A stretch of DNA of 64,000 nt from Mycobacterium sp. Marseille-P9652 (GTDB lineage: Bacteria; Actinomycetota; Actinomycetes; Mycobacteriales; Mycobacteriaceae). A program made the translations under genes and the position numbers. Where the stretch lies: positions 1 through 64,000 of the forward strand of contig NZ_CACRUY010000014.1 of the NCBI RefSeq assembly GCF_902652685.1. The letters are read 5' to 3'. This document shows positions 1-8,183 of the stretch, piece after piece. The notes below the pieces were generated by a model that saw only the letters and a list, made by a program, of their open reading frames with translations, did no database searches and was not told the DNA's origin. Each line of letters begins with the position of its first letter. Position 1 is the first letter of the stretch.

Positions 1-28
1 CCCACACCCCCACCTTGAGCACAATGTC

Positions 29-42
29 TCCTATTATTAGGA
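29..42. promoter_or_regulatory. Palindrome upstream of the IclR-like gene
   Basis: The arms TCCTA and TAGGA are perfect inverted repeats around TTAT, in an AT-rich pocket about 40 bases before the GTG start at 83. IclR regulators commonly bind palindromes in their own promoters, so this is a candidate operator. Only the symmetry is seen; the function is inferred. Confidence 0.35.
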
Positions 43-82
43 AGTATTGCCTTGATATTTGGACGAGCGTAAGGAGCGGGCC

Positions 83-946
83 GTGGCCCCGTCAACCGCC
101 AAGTCACCGCCGACCGCCCGCGTGATGGACGTCCTTGCCGCGCTGGCCGCTTCACCGCGGGGACGGACCTCGGCCGAATTGGCCAAGGCCTGCGGGATCA
201 GCACCTCGACGTGCGCGCTCATCCTGGCCGAACTGGACGGCAGGGCGTGGGTGGCGCGGCGCGACGATCGCCGCTACGTGCTCGGCAGCGGCCTGTTCGG
301 CCTGGTACACGGGCTGCGGGAGCAGTTCCCGCTGCTCGACCGCGGACGCGCCGCGCTGCGCCACCTGCACGACGCGCTGGGCGCCGGGTGCTCGATGTCG
401 CGGATCGGCGTTCGGCACCTCACCACCGTCGACGCGGTCGGCCACGGCACCGACGGCGAACACGCCGTCGGGCAGCGCTTCCCCATCGACCCGCCCTTCG
501 GCCTGGTGGCCATGGCCTGGCGCGACGACGATTCCGTGCAGGCGTGGCTGCACGGGGTGATGCCGCGGCTGACGCGCGTCGAGGTCGCCGAGCATCGGCG
601 GGTGCTGGCCGACATCCGCGCCCGCGGGTACGGCGCGTGGCGCTTCGATGACACCCACCGTTCGCTGCACCACCGGCTCTCCGAGGTGCTGGCATCGCTG
701 GAACCGACGGCGCAGGTGACCCGCCGGCTCACCGCCCTGATGACGATGGTGACCCTGCGCTCGGTCACCGACGTGCTCGAAACCGAGCTCGAGTCAACGG
801 AATTCGTCGTCCTGCCGATCTTCGGTCACGACGGGCAACCGGAATACCAGATCGAGATCCACCTGGGCCGACCCACTGGATTGACCCTGGCCACCCTGGA
901 CGCCACCCTCAGCCACGCCCGGGCACTGCTCGCTGACCTACGCTGA
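83..946 (+). CDS. IclR-like winged-helix transcriptional regulator
   Basis: A 287-residue cytoplasmic regulator. Residues about 12-70 form a winged helix-turn-helix typical of IclR (TSAELAKACGIST followed by a recognition helix and the YVLGSGLFGL wing). The C-terminal part would be the effector-binding domain but is divergent, so the ligand cannot be guessed. I chose the GTG at 83 because AAGGAG lies at 71-76 with a 6-base gap; an in-frame TTG at 59 has no such site. The pirin gene follows 5 bases after the stop, so the two are probably co-transcribed. In the syntenic M. tuberculosis region I recall no IclR gene beside the pirin, which would make this an addition. Confidence 0.8.
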   Translation: MAPSTAKSPPTARVMDVLAALAASPRGRTSAELAKACGISTSTCALILAELDGRAWVARRDDRRYVLGSGLFGLVHGLREQFPLLDRGRAALRHLHDALGAGCSMSRIGVRHLTTVDAVGHGTDGEHAVGQRFPIDPPFGLVAMAWRDDDSVQAWLHGVMPRLTRVEVAEHRRVLADIRARGYGAWRFDDTHRSLHHRLSEVLASLEPTAQVTRRLTALMTMVTLRSVTDVLETELESTEFVVLPIFGHDGQPEYQIEIHLGRPTGLTLATLDATLSHARALLADLR

Positions 947-951
947 TCCCC

Positions 952-1671
952 ATGGCTGTCGAGATCAGGCGCGCGGCCGACCGGGCCGTGACCACGACGC
1001 CCTGGCTGCAATCCCGGCACTCCTTCTCGTTCGGCGACCACTACGAACCGGACAACACCCACTTCGGGGTGCTGATGGTCAACAACGACGACATTGTCCA
1101 GCCCGCCGCGGGATTCGGGACGCACCCCCACCGCGACATGGAGATCGTGACCTGGGTGCTGAGCGGCGCGCTCACCCATCGGGACTCGGCCGGCAACTCC
1201 GGCGTGGTCTATCCCGGCCTGGCGCAGCGTATGTCGGCGGGCAGCGGGATCCTGCACTCGGAGCAGAACGACTCGGCGACCGAGGCGGTGCATTTCGTGC
1301 AGATGTGGGTCCTACCCGACGCCGCCGGCATCGCGCCGAGCTATCAACAGCACGACATCGACGAGCGCGAGTTGGACGGCAAGCTCGCGACCGTCGCCTC
1401 CGGCATTCCCCGGCACGACGCGGCCATCACGCTGCACAACGGCGGGGCGGCGCTGCACGCGGCGCGGCTGCGGCCCGGCGACGCGGTGACCCTGCCCGAC
1501 GCGCCGTACCTGCACCTGTTCGCGGCCCGGGGCGGGGCCACCCTGGAGGGGGGCGGTGAGCTGCGCGACGGCGACGCCGTTCGGTTCACCGACGCCGGCG
1601 GTGCGCGCGTCACGGCGACCGGGCCCGCCGAACTGCTGGTCTGGGAGATGCACGCCAGGCTCGGCGACTAG
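952..1671 (+). CDS. Pirin family protein (Rv0181c-like)
   Basis: A 239-residue bicupin of the pirin/YhhW type. The N-terminal cupin carries the family metal site: His58 and His60 in THPHRD, with His102 and Glu104 in ILHSEQ. Family members bind iron, and some act as quercetin 2,3-dioxygenase; the natural substrate here is unknown. Length matches the usual 230-300 residues. It lies 5 bases behind the IclR-like gene and probably shares its transcript. Position and sequence fit M. tuberculosis Rv0181c (from memory). Confidence 0.88.
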   Translation: MAVEIRRAADRAVTTTPWLQSRHSFSFGDHYEPDNTHFGVLMVNNDDIVQPAAGFGTHPHRDMEIVTWVLSGALTHRDSAGNSGVVYPGLAQRMSAGSGILHSEQNDSATEAVHFVQMWVLPDAAGIAPSYQQHDIDERELDGKLATVASGIPRHDAAITLHNGGAALHAARLRPGDAVTLPDAPYLHLFAARGGATLEGGGELRDGDAVRFTDAGGARVTATGPAELLVWEMHARLGD

Positions 1672-1815
1672 CGCGCCCAGACACCGTCCAGCGTGACATC
1701 CTGGCGGCCCTCCTCGGCGTGTCGCCGCCAAGGTTTCACTTTCGACGACGCGCGACGCGGCGGGGCGCCACGCGGAAGCCATTGCATAGAGTGGGCACGA
1801 CAGACAGGAGCCCGC

Positions 1816-3180
1816 ATGTCTCGATCGCAGCCGCGGCACGCGGCGCCGAACCCGGACCGGAATGTCAAGGCAATACGCACCGTACGGTTCTGGGCGGCCC
1901 CGCTGGCCATCACGCTGGCCCTCATGTCGGCGCTGTGTGCGCTGTACCTCGGCGGCATCCTCAACCCGATGACCAACCTGCGGCACTTCCCCATCGCCGT
2001 GGTCAACGAGGACGCCGGGCCGACCGGCGGCCAGATCGTCGACGGCCTCGTTGCGGGGTTGGACAAGAACAAGTTTGACGTCCGCGTCGTCTCGCATGAC
2101 GAGGCGCAGCTGCTGATGGACCGTGCCCAGGTCTACGGCGAGGCGGTGATCCCGCCGACCTTCTCGTCGCGGCTGCGGGAGTTCGGCGAGAGCGCCGTCG
2201 CGCCCACGCACGCCGACCGTCCCCCCATCACGATCGCCACCAACCCGCGCGCCGGCACGCTCGGCGCCAGCATCGCCGGCCAGACCCTCACCCAGGCCAT
2301 GACGGTCGCCAACAGCCGAGTGGGGCAACGACTTACGGCGGAGGTGTCCGCGCAGACCGGCGGTGCGCCGCTGACCGGCGCCTCCCAGCTGGGGATCGCC
2401 AACCCCATCGACGTGAAGTCCACCGTCTACAAGCCGCTGCCGAACGGCACGGGCAACGGGCTCTCGGCCTTCTATTACGCGCTGCTGCTGTTGCTCGCGG
2501 GCTTCACGGGCAGCGTGGTCGTCAGCACGCTGGTGGACGCCTTGCTCGGCTACGTGCCCGCCGAATTCGGCCCGGTCTACCGCCTCGCCGAGCAGGTCAG
2601 GATTTCGCGTTTCCAGACGTTGCTGGTCAAGTGGGCGATGATGGTGCTGCTGGCGCTGCTGACGTCGGCGACCTATCTCGCAATCGCGCACGGGCTGGGG
2701 ATGCCGATCCCGCTGGGCTGGCAGCTATGGGCCTACGGTGTCTTCGCGATCGCGGCCGTCGGCGTCACGTCCAGCTCCATCCTGTCGGTGCTGGGGTCGT
2801 TGGGCCTGCTGGTCAGCATGCTCATCTTCGTGATCCTCGGGCTGCCGTCGGCCGGGGCGACCGTCCCCATCGAGGCGACGCCGTCGCTATTCCGCTGGTT
2901 GGCCGAATTCGAGCCGATGCATCAGGTGTTCCTCGGCGTCCGGTCGCTGGTCTATCTCGACGGCGGTGCGGGCACCGGCTTGGCGCAGGCGCTGACGCTG
3001 ACGGCTATCGGCCTGGTGATCGGCCTGCTGTTCGGCGGCATCGTCACGCACCTCTACGACCGCAAGGGCTTCCACCGGATACCCGGGGCCGTCGCCATGG
3101 CGATCGCGAAAGAACACCAGGCGCAGTACCAGGCCAGCCGGAGCGATCGCGAGCTCGAAAGCTCAAGCGAACAAACGTAA
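1816..3180 (+). CDS. YhgE/Pip-like (DUF3533-type) integral membrane protein, Rv0180c-like
   Basis: A 454-residue membrane protein. One N-terminal hydrophobic helix (about residues 24-48) is followed by a roughly 165-residue extracytoplasmic domain starting with the HFPIAVVNEDAG motif of YhgE/Pip and ABC-2-type exporters. About five more membrane helices follow (near 225-250, 285-305, 315-335, 345-375 and 410-435) before a short cytoplasmic tail. The ATG at 1816 is preceded by ACAGGAG at 1804-1810; an earlier in-frame start at 1693 would add a non-hydrophobic stretch without a binding site. Topology suggests an export-related role, but no substrate is known. A hairpin follows the stop codon. 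Confidence 0.75.
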   Translation: MSRSQPRHAAPNPDRNVKAIRTVRFWAAPLAITLALMSALCALYLGGILNPMTNLRHFPIAVVNEDAGPTGGQIVDGLVAGLDKNKFDVRVVSHDEAQLLMDRAQVYGEAVIPPTFSSRLREFGESAVAPTHADRPPITIATNPRAGTLGASIAGQTLTQAMTVANSRVGQRLTAEVSAQTGGAPLTGASQLGIANPIDVKSTVYKPLPNGTGNGLSAFYYALLLLLAGFTGSVVVSTLVDALLGYVPAEFGPVYRLAEQVRISRFQTLLVKWAMMVLLALLTSATYLAIAHGLGMPIPLGWQLWAYGVFAIAAVGVTSSSILSVLGSLGLLVSMLIFVILGLPSAGATVPIEATPSLFRWLAEFEPMHQVFLGVRSLVYLDGGAGTGLAQALTLTAIGLVIGLLFGGIVTHLYDRKGFHRIPGAVAMAIAKEHQAQYQASRSDRELESSSEQT

Positions 3181-3196
3181 TTCGGCCGCAGCCGAA
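3181..3196 (+). terminator. Hairpin directly after the membrane protein gene
   Basis: TTCGGC-CGCA-GCCGAA is a perfect 6-base-pair stem immediately after the TAA stop. It lacks a U-tract, as is usual for mycobacterial terminators, so termination is only likely. Confidence 0.45.
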
Positions 3197-3219
3197 ACGT
3201 CACCCCGTCGTTACGCTAC

Positions 3220-3249
3220 TTGACAGCTGTGACGAATGTGACTGATGCT
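3220..3249 (+). promoter_or_regulatory. SigA-like promoter for the LprO-like gene
   Basis: A consensus -35 box TTGACA (3220-3225) is followed after 18 bases by GATGCT (3244-3249), which fits the mycobacterial xANNNT -10 pattern. A second hexamer, TATGTT, lies at 3253-3258 but is too far from this -35. The GTG start is at 3288. Confidence 0.45.
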
Positions 3250-3287
3250 TCTTATGTTGCATCCATATCAGGGCCGAAAGGGCTACC

Positions 3288-4379
3288 GTGCTGACCCCAC
3301 GCGCGAGCTGGCGCCGGCTGGCCGCCCGCTGCGCGACGGTGGCCGCCGCCGTCGCCTGCGCGGCGCTGCCGATCACCACCGGGCAGCCCGTCGCACACGC
3401 CGCCGACGGGCGTGACCTGCTCGCCAGCGCCATCAACGGCACCAAGGGTTCCTACCTCGTCTACAACTTCGGGCCCGGGCACCCCGCGCCGATGCTCAAC
3501 GCCGCCGGCAGTTGGTACGAGATGGACAACGGCGGTCACCTCATGATCATCAAGAACGCGGCCGGACGGCTCGCACCGCACCTACTCGTCGACACCCACC
3601 AGGGCGATCAGGCCCGCTGCGAGAACAATCCCGGCGCCCGCACCGGCGAGGGACTGTGGCAGGCGTCCGAGGTCTACGCACCGCTGCAGGCGTGGCAGCG
3701 CATGGGCGAACCGACGATCGCGATCAACGCGAATTTCTTCGACGTGCGCGGGCAGAAGGGCGGCTCCTGGCGCCAAACCGGCTGCAGCTCACCGCTCGGG
3801 GCGTTCGTCGACAACACCCACGGGCAGGGCCGGGCCAACCAGGCGGTCACCGGCACCGTCGCCTACCCCGGCAAGCAGGGACTCTCCGGCGGCGGCGAGA
3901 GCTGGAGTGTCCTGTCGACGATGATCCTGCCGGCGGGCGGTGCCCCATACATGGTGTGGCCCAGGACAAAACAGGACTATGACGCCGCCACTCCCGTCGT
4001 CCAGGACCTGCTCAACAAGAACGAGAGGTTCGTCGCGGTGTCGGGGATCGGCCTGCTCGCGCCTGGCAACACCGGGCAACTGCGCGACAGCGGCCCCAGC
4101 GCGGCGCGCACCGCGCTGGCCTACGCGCGGCAGAAGGACGAGATGTACATCTTCGAGGGCGGGAGCTACACACCCGACAACATGCAGGACCTCTTCCGCG
4201 GCCTGGGCAGCGACACCGCCGTGCTCCTCGACGGCGGCGGCTCGTCGGCCATCGTGCTGCGCCGCGACACCGGCGGCATGTGGGCCGGCGCCGGCTCCCC
4301 GCGGGGATCGTGCGACACCCGGCAGGTCCTCTGCGACTCCCACGAGCGGGCGCTGCCAAGCTGGTTGGCGTTCAACTAG
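3288..4379 (+). CDS. lprO: Exported phosphodiester glycosidase family protein (DUF2233/NAGPA), LprO-like
   Basis: A 363-residue exported protein. Residues 1-38 are an Arg-rich then Ala-rich signal sequence ending in AHA. Cys24 in AVAC could be a weak lipobox, which matters because the M. tuberculosis syntenic gene is called lipoprotein LprO. The mature part has hallmarks of the NAGPA/DUF2233 fold: AINANFFDVRG near residue 145, and the C-terminal LLDGGGSSAIV motif. Relatives cleave GlcNAc-phosphodiesters or related glycosides, so a cell-wall or glycolipid substrate is plausible but unproven. The start is GTG. Its stop overlaps that of the convergent DUF1275 gene. Confidence 0.75.
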   Translation: MLTPRASWRRLAARCATVAAAVACAALPITTGQPVAHAADGRDLLASAINGTKGSYLVYNFGPGHPAPMLNAAGSWYEMDNGGHLMIIKNAAGRLAPHLLVDTHQGDQARCENNPGARTGEGLWQASEVYAPLQAWQRMGEPTIAINANFFDVRGQKGGSWRQTGCSSPLGAFVDNTHGQGRANQAVTGTVAYPGKQGLSGGGESWSVLSTMILPAGGAPYMVWPRTKQDYDAATPVVQDLLNKNERFVAVSGIGLLAPGNTGQLRDSGPSAARTALAYARQKDEMYIFEGGSYTPDNMQDLFRGLGSDTAVLLDGGGSSAIVLRRDTGGMWAGAGSPRGSCDTRQVLCDSHERALPSWLAFN

Positions 4380-5050
4380 TTCGGCGGTCCGAAGCGAAAG
4401 ATCAGCAGGCTGACCGCGATCACCGCGGCCGTCACCGCGAACACCGGCGCGACGAAGAATCGCGACATCGTCGCACCCAGGAACGCGCCGGCGCACATCG
4501 TCACCACCACCGTGACGCGCAGCCTCTGGCGGTTGCCGGTGCCACCGGCCAGGCGGCTGTCCAGACCGAGGCTGACGATCGTCGACGTGAGGACCGTCGT
4601 GGACAATTCCTGGATGCCGAACTGGCGGGCGCTCGAATGCTGCAGGCCGAACGTCACGGCCAGAACGCCGATGGTGATCAACTTGGTGTTGTCGTGATAG
4701 TGCAGGACGCCCGCGCCGGCTAACCCCGAAAGCGCAAGCAGTAGAACGACTTCCGTCGTCAGGACGGTACAGATCCACGATCGCGTGCGTTGGTCGAAAT
4801 GGCGCGCCAACCGGCCGCTGACGATGGTCGTGCAGACAAAGGTCGGCAGGGCCACCACCACCGCGGTCAGGTCGATGCTGGTTCTCGGCGCGAGCCAGAA
4901 GCCGAGGAAGATCACGTTGCCGGTCATGTTGGCGACGAACACGTGGCCCAGCACCAGGATGCTGATCGAGTCGGCGAGCCCGGTGGCGAACGTCAGCAGC
5001 AACAACGCCGCGACGGTCGATCGCTCGGAGACCGGCGACGATACGGCCAT
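4376..5050 (-). CDS. YoaK/DUF1275 family membrane protein
   Basis: A 224-residue integral membrane protein with about six hydrophobic helices. The start region LLLLTFATGLADSIS and the motif VANMTGNVIFLG are typical of the YoaK (DUF1275) family, small-molecule transporter-like proteins of unknown substrate. The ATG at 5050 is preceded at a good distance by AAAGG (5061-5065); a TTG at 5059 is too close to that site. It lies 19 bases behind mam1D on the same strand and may be read through from the mce1 operon. I recall no such gene here in M. tuberculosis. Confidence 0.8.
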   Translation of the reverse strand: MAVSSPVSERSTVAALLLLTFATGLADSISILVLGHVFVANMTGNVIFLGFWLAPRTSIDLTAVVVALPTFVCTTIVSGRLARHFDQRTRSWICTVLTTEVVLLLALSGLAGAGVLHYHDNTKLITIGVLAVTFGLQHSSARQFGIQELSTTVLTSTIVSLGLDSRLAGGTGNRQRLRVTVVVTMCAGAFLGATMSRFFVAPVFAVTAAVIAVSLLIFRFGPPN

Positions 5051-5069
5051 GCGCGGCAACGCCTTTCGG

Positions 5070-5807
5070 CTAGACGTGCGGCGTCAGGTCCAGCGAGGTG
5101 ATGGTCGTCATCCTGGTCACCAGCCAGCGGCCGTGATTGCGCTTCATGAACAACCGGTAGGACAAGTACTTGAGCGACGGGATGTTCTTGGTCAGCGGGC
5201 TGGTCGACGAGGTGTTGGTGTAGACGATGACCACCGCGTTCGGGTCGTCGAGCGATTCGACCGCCGCGCCGGTGACTTCGGTGCTGTTGCTCACCTTGGC
5301 CTGCTTGTTGGGGGCGACGATCTGGTCGACGAATTTGCGGTACTGGGCCTCGAAGTCGCCGCTGAGATAGGCCGACGCCCGGTCGGCCAGTCCGTCCATG
5401 TTTTCCGGCGTGTAGGTCCACAGCGTCGTGATCGCGTTCGCCGCGGTCCGGGCCACGAGCATCTTCGTTGCGGCGGTGGCGCGGTCGGCCAGGTACGGCT
5501 GCATGGTCGCGCCGGCGAACGCGGCCGACCCGACGAAGAGCACGGCGGCCAGCACCACGGCGACGCCGAGCCACTTACCGGCCAGGGGCCGCCGGCGGCG
5601 CGTGACGGCCTTGTCGCTCACGTCGGCTTGCTGACCGGAGTCCGCCTCGTCCGGCTCACCGGCCTCGCCTTCGGCCGCTTCGGCCGCTTCGTCGCGGGCC
5701 GCTTCGGGCGTTTCGTCGGTGGCCGCTTCGTCGGTGGCCGTCTCGGCCGCTTCGTCGGTGGCCGCGTCGGCGGTCAGATCACCTGCTGCAGGTTGCTGAT
5801 CTTCCAC
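5070..5807 (-). CDS. mam1D: Mce-associated membrane protein Mam1D (Rv0178-like)
   Basis: A 245-residue protein: an Ala/Glu/Asp-rich acidic cytoplasmic segment (about residues 5-65), a basic patch, one membrane helix (about 80-102), and an extracytoplasmic Mce-associated domain ending in GRWLVTRMTTITSLDL. Such proteins help assemble or stabilise the Mce lipid-import complex at the inner membrane. I chose GTG at 5807 because a GGAAGGGA-type site lies just upstream; an in-frame TTG at 5840 lies further up. The start lies inside mam1C (34-base overlap), so translation is probably coupled. The acidic segment is encoded by short direct DNA repeats. Confidence 0.85.
   Translation of the reverse strand: MEDQQPAAGDLTADAATDEAAETATDEAATDETPEAARDEAAEAAEGEAGEPDEADSGQQADVSDKAVTRRRRPLAGKWLGVAVVLAAVLFVGSAAFAGATMQPYLADRATAATKMLVARTAANAITTLWTYTPENMDGLADRASAYLSGDFEAQYRKFVDQIVAPNKQAKVSNSTEVTGAAVESLDDPNAVVIVYTNTSSTSPLTKNIPSLKYLSYRLFMKRNHGRWLVTRMTTITSLDLTPHV
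5712..5764. repeat. Short direct repeat inside mam1D
   Basis: TTCGTCGGTGGCCG occurs three times (5712-5725, 5727-5740, 5751-5764) and encodes the acidic (A)TDEAA-type repeats near the Mam1D N-terminus. Copy number may vary between strains. Confidence 0.7.
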
Positions 5808-6328
5808 TGCTTCCCTTCCTGCGTGGCGGTTGCCGTCCAACGATTGGTGTTCTCCACAACCTGCTTCTCATCCGGCGACTTGGAGGTGACGGCCGTCGCC
5901 ACGATGACGTTGACGCTGCCGTCGTCGTTCCATCGTTCCACCCCCGCGCCCAGCACGGCTCCGGTCGCCGGTTCGGCACGGGCGATCTGAAGCAGGATCT
6001 CGTTCTCCTTCTCGCGGTACTGCTTGGCGAAGTCGCCGGTCGCCTGCGCCAACACCCGCTCCACGTATTCGTTGGCGTGGAACGGGTCGATGGACGTGAA
6101 CTGGACCATGAACCCGCTGACATAAGTGACCGCGGCGAGTTCCTTGGACTCCGCGCGCTCGCGCGACTTATGGGAGACGAGGACGAGGGCGCACACCGTG
6201 ATGGCCGCCGCCATCAGCACCGCGGCGACCGTGGCGGCGGCCGGCAGCACCGGCGATAGCCGCGGCGGGACTTCCCGCTCGACGAGCAGCGGCTCCTCGC
6301 CGGGCTGAATCTTGCGGCGGGGGCTCAT
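5774..6328 (-). CDS. mam1C: Mce-associated membrane protein Mam1C (Rv0177-like)
   Basis: A 184-residue protein with a short cytoplasmic N-terminus, one membrane helix (about residues 27-52) and an extracytoplasmic domain ending in GKQWKISNLQQV. It belongs to the Mce-associated family found after mceF in mycobacterial mce operons. The length equals what I remember for Rv0177. The ATG at 6328 overlaps the stop of mam1B in an ATGA junction, and the 3' end overlaps mam1D by 34 bases. Confidence 0.88.
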   Translation of the reverse strand: MSPRRKIQPGEEPLLVEREVPPRLSPVLPAAATVAAVLMAAAITVCALVLVSHKSRERAESKELAAVTYVSGFMVQFTSIDPFHANEYVERVLAQATGDFAKQYREKENEILLQIARAEPATGAVLGAGVERWNDDGSVNVIVATAVTSKSPDEKQVVENTNRWTATATQEGKQWKISNLQQVI

Positions 6329-7296
6329 TTCCCGTTCCCGGGGGGCTTCGGCTTGGTCAATACGGCCAGGTCGTCGACGCGCCAGTGGTGGTCCCCGCCC
6401 TGGAGGAAGGCGACGCGGACGGTGGCGGTGATGTAGCGCTCGTCGGGAGCGGACCCTCGCCGGCCCTGCAGGAACACCAGCATCGTCGCCCGGTCCGGCC
6501 CGGCCGTTAGGATCGAGCTGTTGATCGGCCAGTACTCGTTGATGACCGGGTTGCCCTTCTGCACCACGTCCTGCTGGGTCGCCAGTTGGCTGCGGTACTT
6601 GTCGGTGGCCAGCGAGCGTGCGCGCGCGAAGTCGTCGGCCAGCGACTTCGGGTCGTAGGTCAGCATCTGGGCGACGATCTTGGGTCCCTGGACCGCGATC
6701 TCGGCCTTGGTGTGCTGGGTGTCCCGGTCGTAGGAGTACACCACCAGGAAACTGACGGCGGCCCCACCGAGGCACAACGCCGTGGCGCTCGCGACCGCCA
6801 CCAGGGTCCACCGCCGGGCGTCGGGGCGCTCGGCGTCCGGCCCGACGCGCCGCGCCTCGGTGCCCAACAGCATGTCGGCGAACGTGCGGCGCTGCGAATC
6901 CCACAGCGGCCAAAGCCATCCCACGACCGACAAGGTGTCGAGCAGGTGGGCCAGGTCCCGGAGCAACAGCCACCACGGGGCCGGGACCGAGCCGTCGTGC
7001 CGCACCACCGAGACGCCGAAAAGCGCTCGGCCCAGGCTCCAGCCCGTGACCGTCGGCAGCAGCAGCCGATTCACCAGCATCAGCAGGATGGTCAGTCCGC
7101 CGATCGACACGCTCACCCACCACCACACCGGGTGCTGGGGCAGGCTCAACGCCACCAACGCCGACGTGGCGACCACCGCGACACCGGGCAGCACGTCCAC
7201 CGCCAAGGCGCCCGCACGAACGTGCCACGGCGCCAATGCATTCGGTGCTGACTCGGGGACGGCGGTGGTCTGAGTCTCCTCGACCACCACGGTCAC
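6325..7296 (-). CDS. mam1B: RDD-domain Mce-associated membrane protein Mam1B (Rv0176-like)
   Basis: A 323-residue fusion of an N-terminal RDD membrane domain (about residues 20-150, three helices, with motifs WHVRAGALAVDVLPG and SWGLGR-like GWSLGRALFGV) and, after a further helix at about 163-185, a Mce-associated extracytoplasmic domain. The RDD family is linked to small-ion or solute transport; here it presumably serves the Mce1 complex. The start is a GTG overlapping the mam1A stop (GTGA), and the stop overlaps mam1C (ATGA), which indicates tight translational coupling. Confidence 0.88.
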   Translation of the reverse strand: MTVVVEETQTTAVPESAPNALAPWHVRAGALAVDVLPGVAVVATSALVALSLPQHPVWWWVSVSIGGLTILLMLVNRLLLPTVTGWSLGRALFGVSVVRHDGSVPAPWWLLLRDLAHLLDTLSVVGWLWPLWDSQRRTFADMLLGTEARRVGPDAERPDARRWTLVAVASATALCLGGAAVSFLVVYSYDRDTQHTKAEIAVQGPKIVAQMLTYDPKSLADDFARARSLATDKYRSQLATQQDVVQKGNPVINEYWPINSSILTAGPDRATMLVFLQGRRGSAPDERYITATVRVAFLQGGDHHWRVDDLAVLTKPKPPGNGK

Positions 7297-8183
7297 TTCG
7301 TCACCTGGTCGAGCTTCGATATCCGATACTGCCCTTCTGCGAGAGCCATCTTCACCCGCAGTCGATAGCCGGTTTCGTTCTGCTGCTGCGCGCTGTCCAC
7401 CTTGACCCGAAGCGCGACAAGCACATCGACGGATCCGTCACTATTGTTGCGCTCCACCGCCGCCCGCACGTCGGCAACCTGGACGTGGACGTTCGCGGCC
7501 TGATAGGCCTGCACGATCATGCCGGTGTAGAGCAGGGCCTGCGAGCGGAAAGCGTCCGTGCCGCAATCGATGATCTTTCGCTCGCTGGCCGCCATGGCGT
7601 TGGTGTCCGGGGCCTGGGTCGCCGAGACGCAGTCCACCGCCGCCTTGAGCGCCTCCGCGTCATTGCGCGCGATCGCTTGCGCGTCCTTATGGGAGACCAG
7701 GGCGCGGTAGCCGCCGAAGCCGATCCCGCCGGCGCACAACACGAGCGCCACGGCGATGGCCACCTTCCAGCCGCGACCCAATCGCGACGGCCGGCGCTCG
7801 ATGCCCGCGGCGGCCGACGACTCCTCCGGCTCCTCGGCGACGGCACCGTCCTCGGCCTCGCCGGCAGGCTCGGCAGGCTCCTCGGATTCTTGTGAATCCT
7901 CGGACGCCACCTCGGGCGTCGTCGGCTCGGCTGGCTTCTCGGCCTCCGGCGATTCTGCCGAATCCTCGGTCGTCACCGCTGGGGCAGTCGGCTCGGTTCC
8001 TCCCTCGGATTCTGGCGAATCCTCGGTCGTCACCTCGGAACCGGCGGGGGTAGCGGTCTCGTCCGCGACCGCCTCCGACTCGTTATTGCCCGCCTTGAAT
8101 GTTCGGTTGCGCCTGCGCAGACGACGATTCGTCGGCATTGGTGGGGGGTTCAGCCGGCTGTTGGTGCCAGCATCTCCTTCCAT
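7293..8183 (-). CDS. mam1A: Mce-associated membrane protein Mam1A with an expanded acidic N-terminus (Rv0175-like)
   Basis: A 296-residue protein. Residues 1-30 are basic; residues about 32-125 are an acidic Ser/Glu/Pro-rich cytoplasmic segment with three imperfect 19-22-residue repeats; a membrane helix lies at about 139-159; the rest is the extracytoplasmic Mce-associated domain ending in GQYRISKLDQVT. The M. tuberculosis protein is, from memory, about 213 residues, so some 80 residues of low-complexity sequence appear to be extra here. The ATG at 8183 lies inside the mce1F 3' end (34-base overlap). Confidence 0.85.
   Translation of the reverse strand: MEGDAGTNSRLNPPPMPTNRRLRRRNRTFKAGNNESEAVADETATPAGSEVTTEDSPESEGGTEPTAPAVTTEDSAESPEAEKPAEPTTPEVASEDSQESEEPAEPAGEAEDGAVAEEPEESSAAAGIERRPSRLGRGWKVAIAVALVLCAGGIGFGGYRALVSHKDAQAIARNDAEALKAAVDCVSATQAPDTNAMAASERKIIDCGTDAFRSQALLYTGMIVQAYQAANVHVQVADVRAAVERNNSDGSVDVLVALRVKVDSAQQQNETGYRLRVKMALAEGQYRISKLDQVTK
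7854..8033. repeat. Degenerate tandem repeat encoding acidic Mam1A units
   Basis: Three units begin at residues 51, 70 and 92 of Mam1A (VTTEDSPESE, VTTEDSAESP, VASEDSQESE). The DNA repeats CGAATCCTCGG-type blocks at the same phase, so the segment grew by duplication. Confidence 0.7.

Noticed and set aside
1312-2691. 459-codon open frame opposite the pirin and membrane-protein genes
   Set aside because: It is antisense to two well-supported genes, is Arg/Gly-rich without any recognisable motif, and follows from the high third-position GC of the real genes.
7854-8033. Regularly spaced repeats that might suggest a CRISPR array
   Set aside because: The repeats are in frame inside mam1A, imperfect and without unique spacers.
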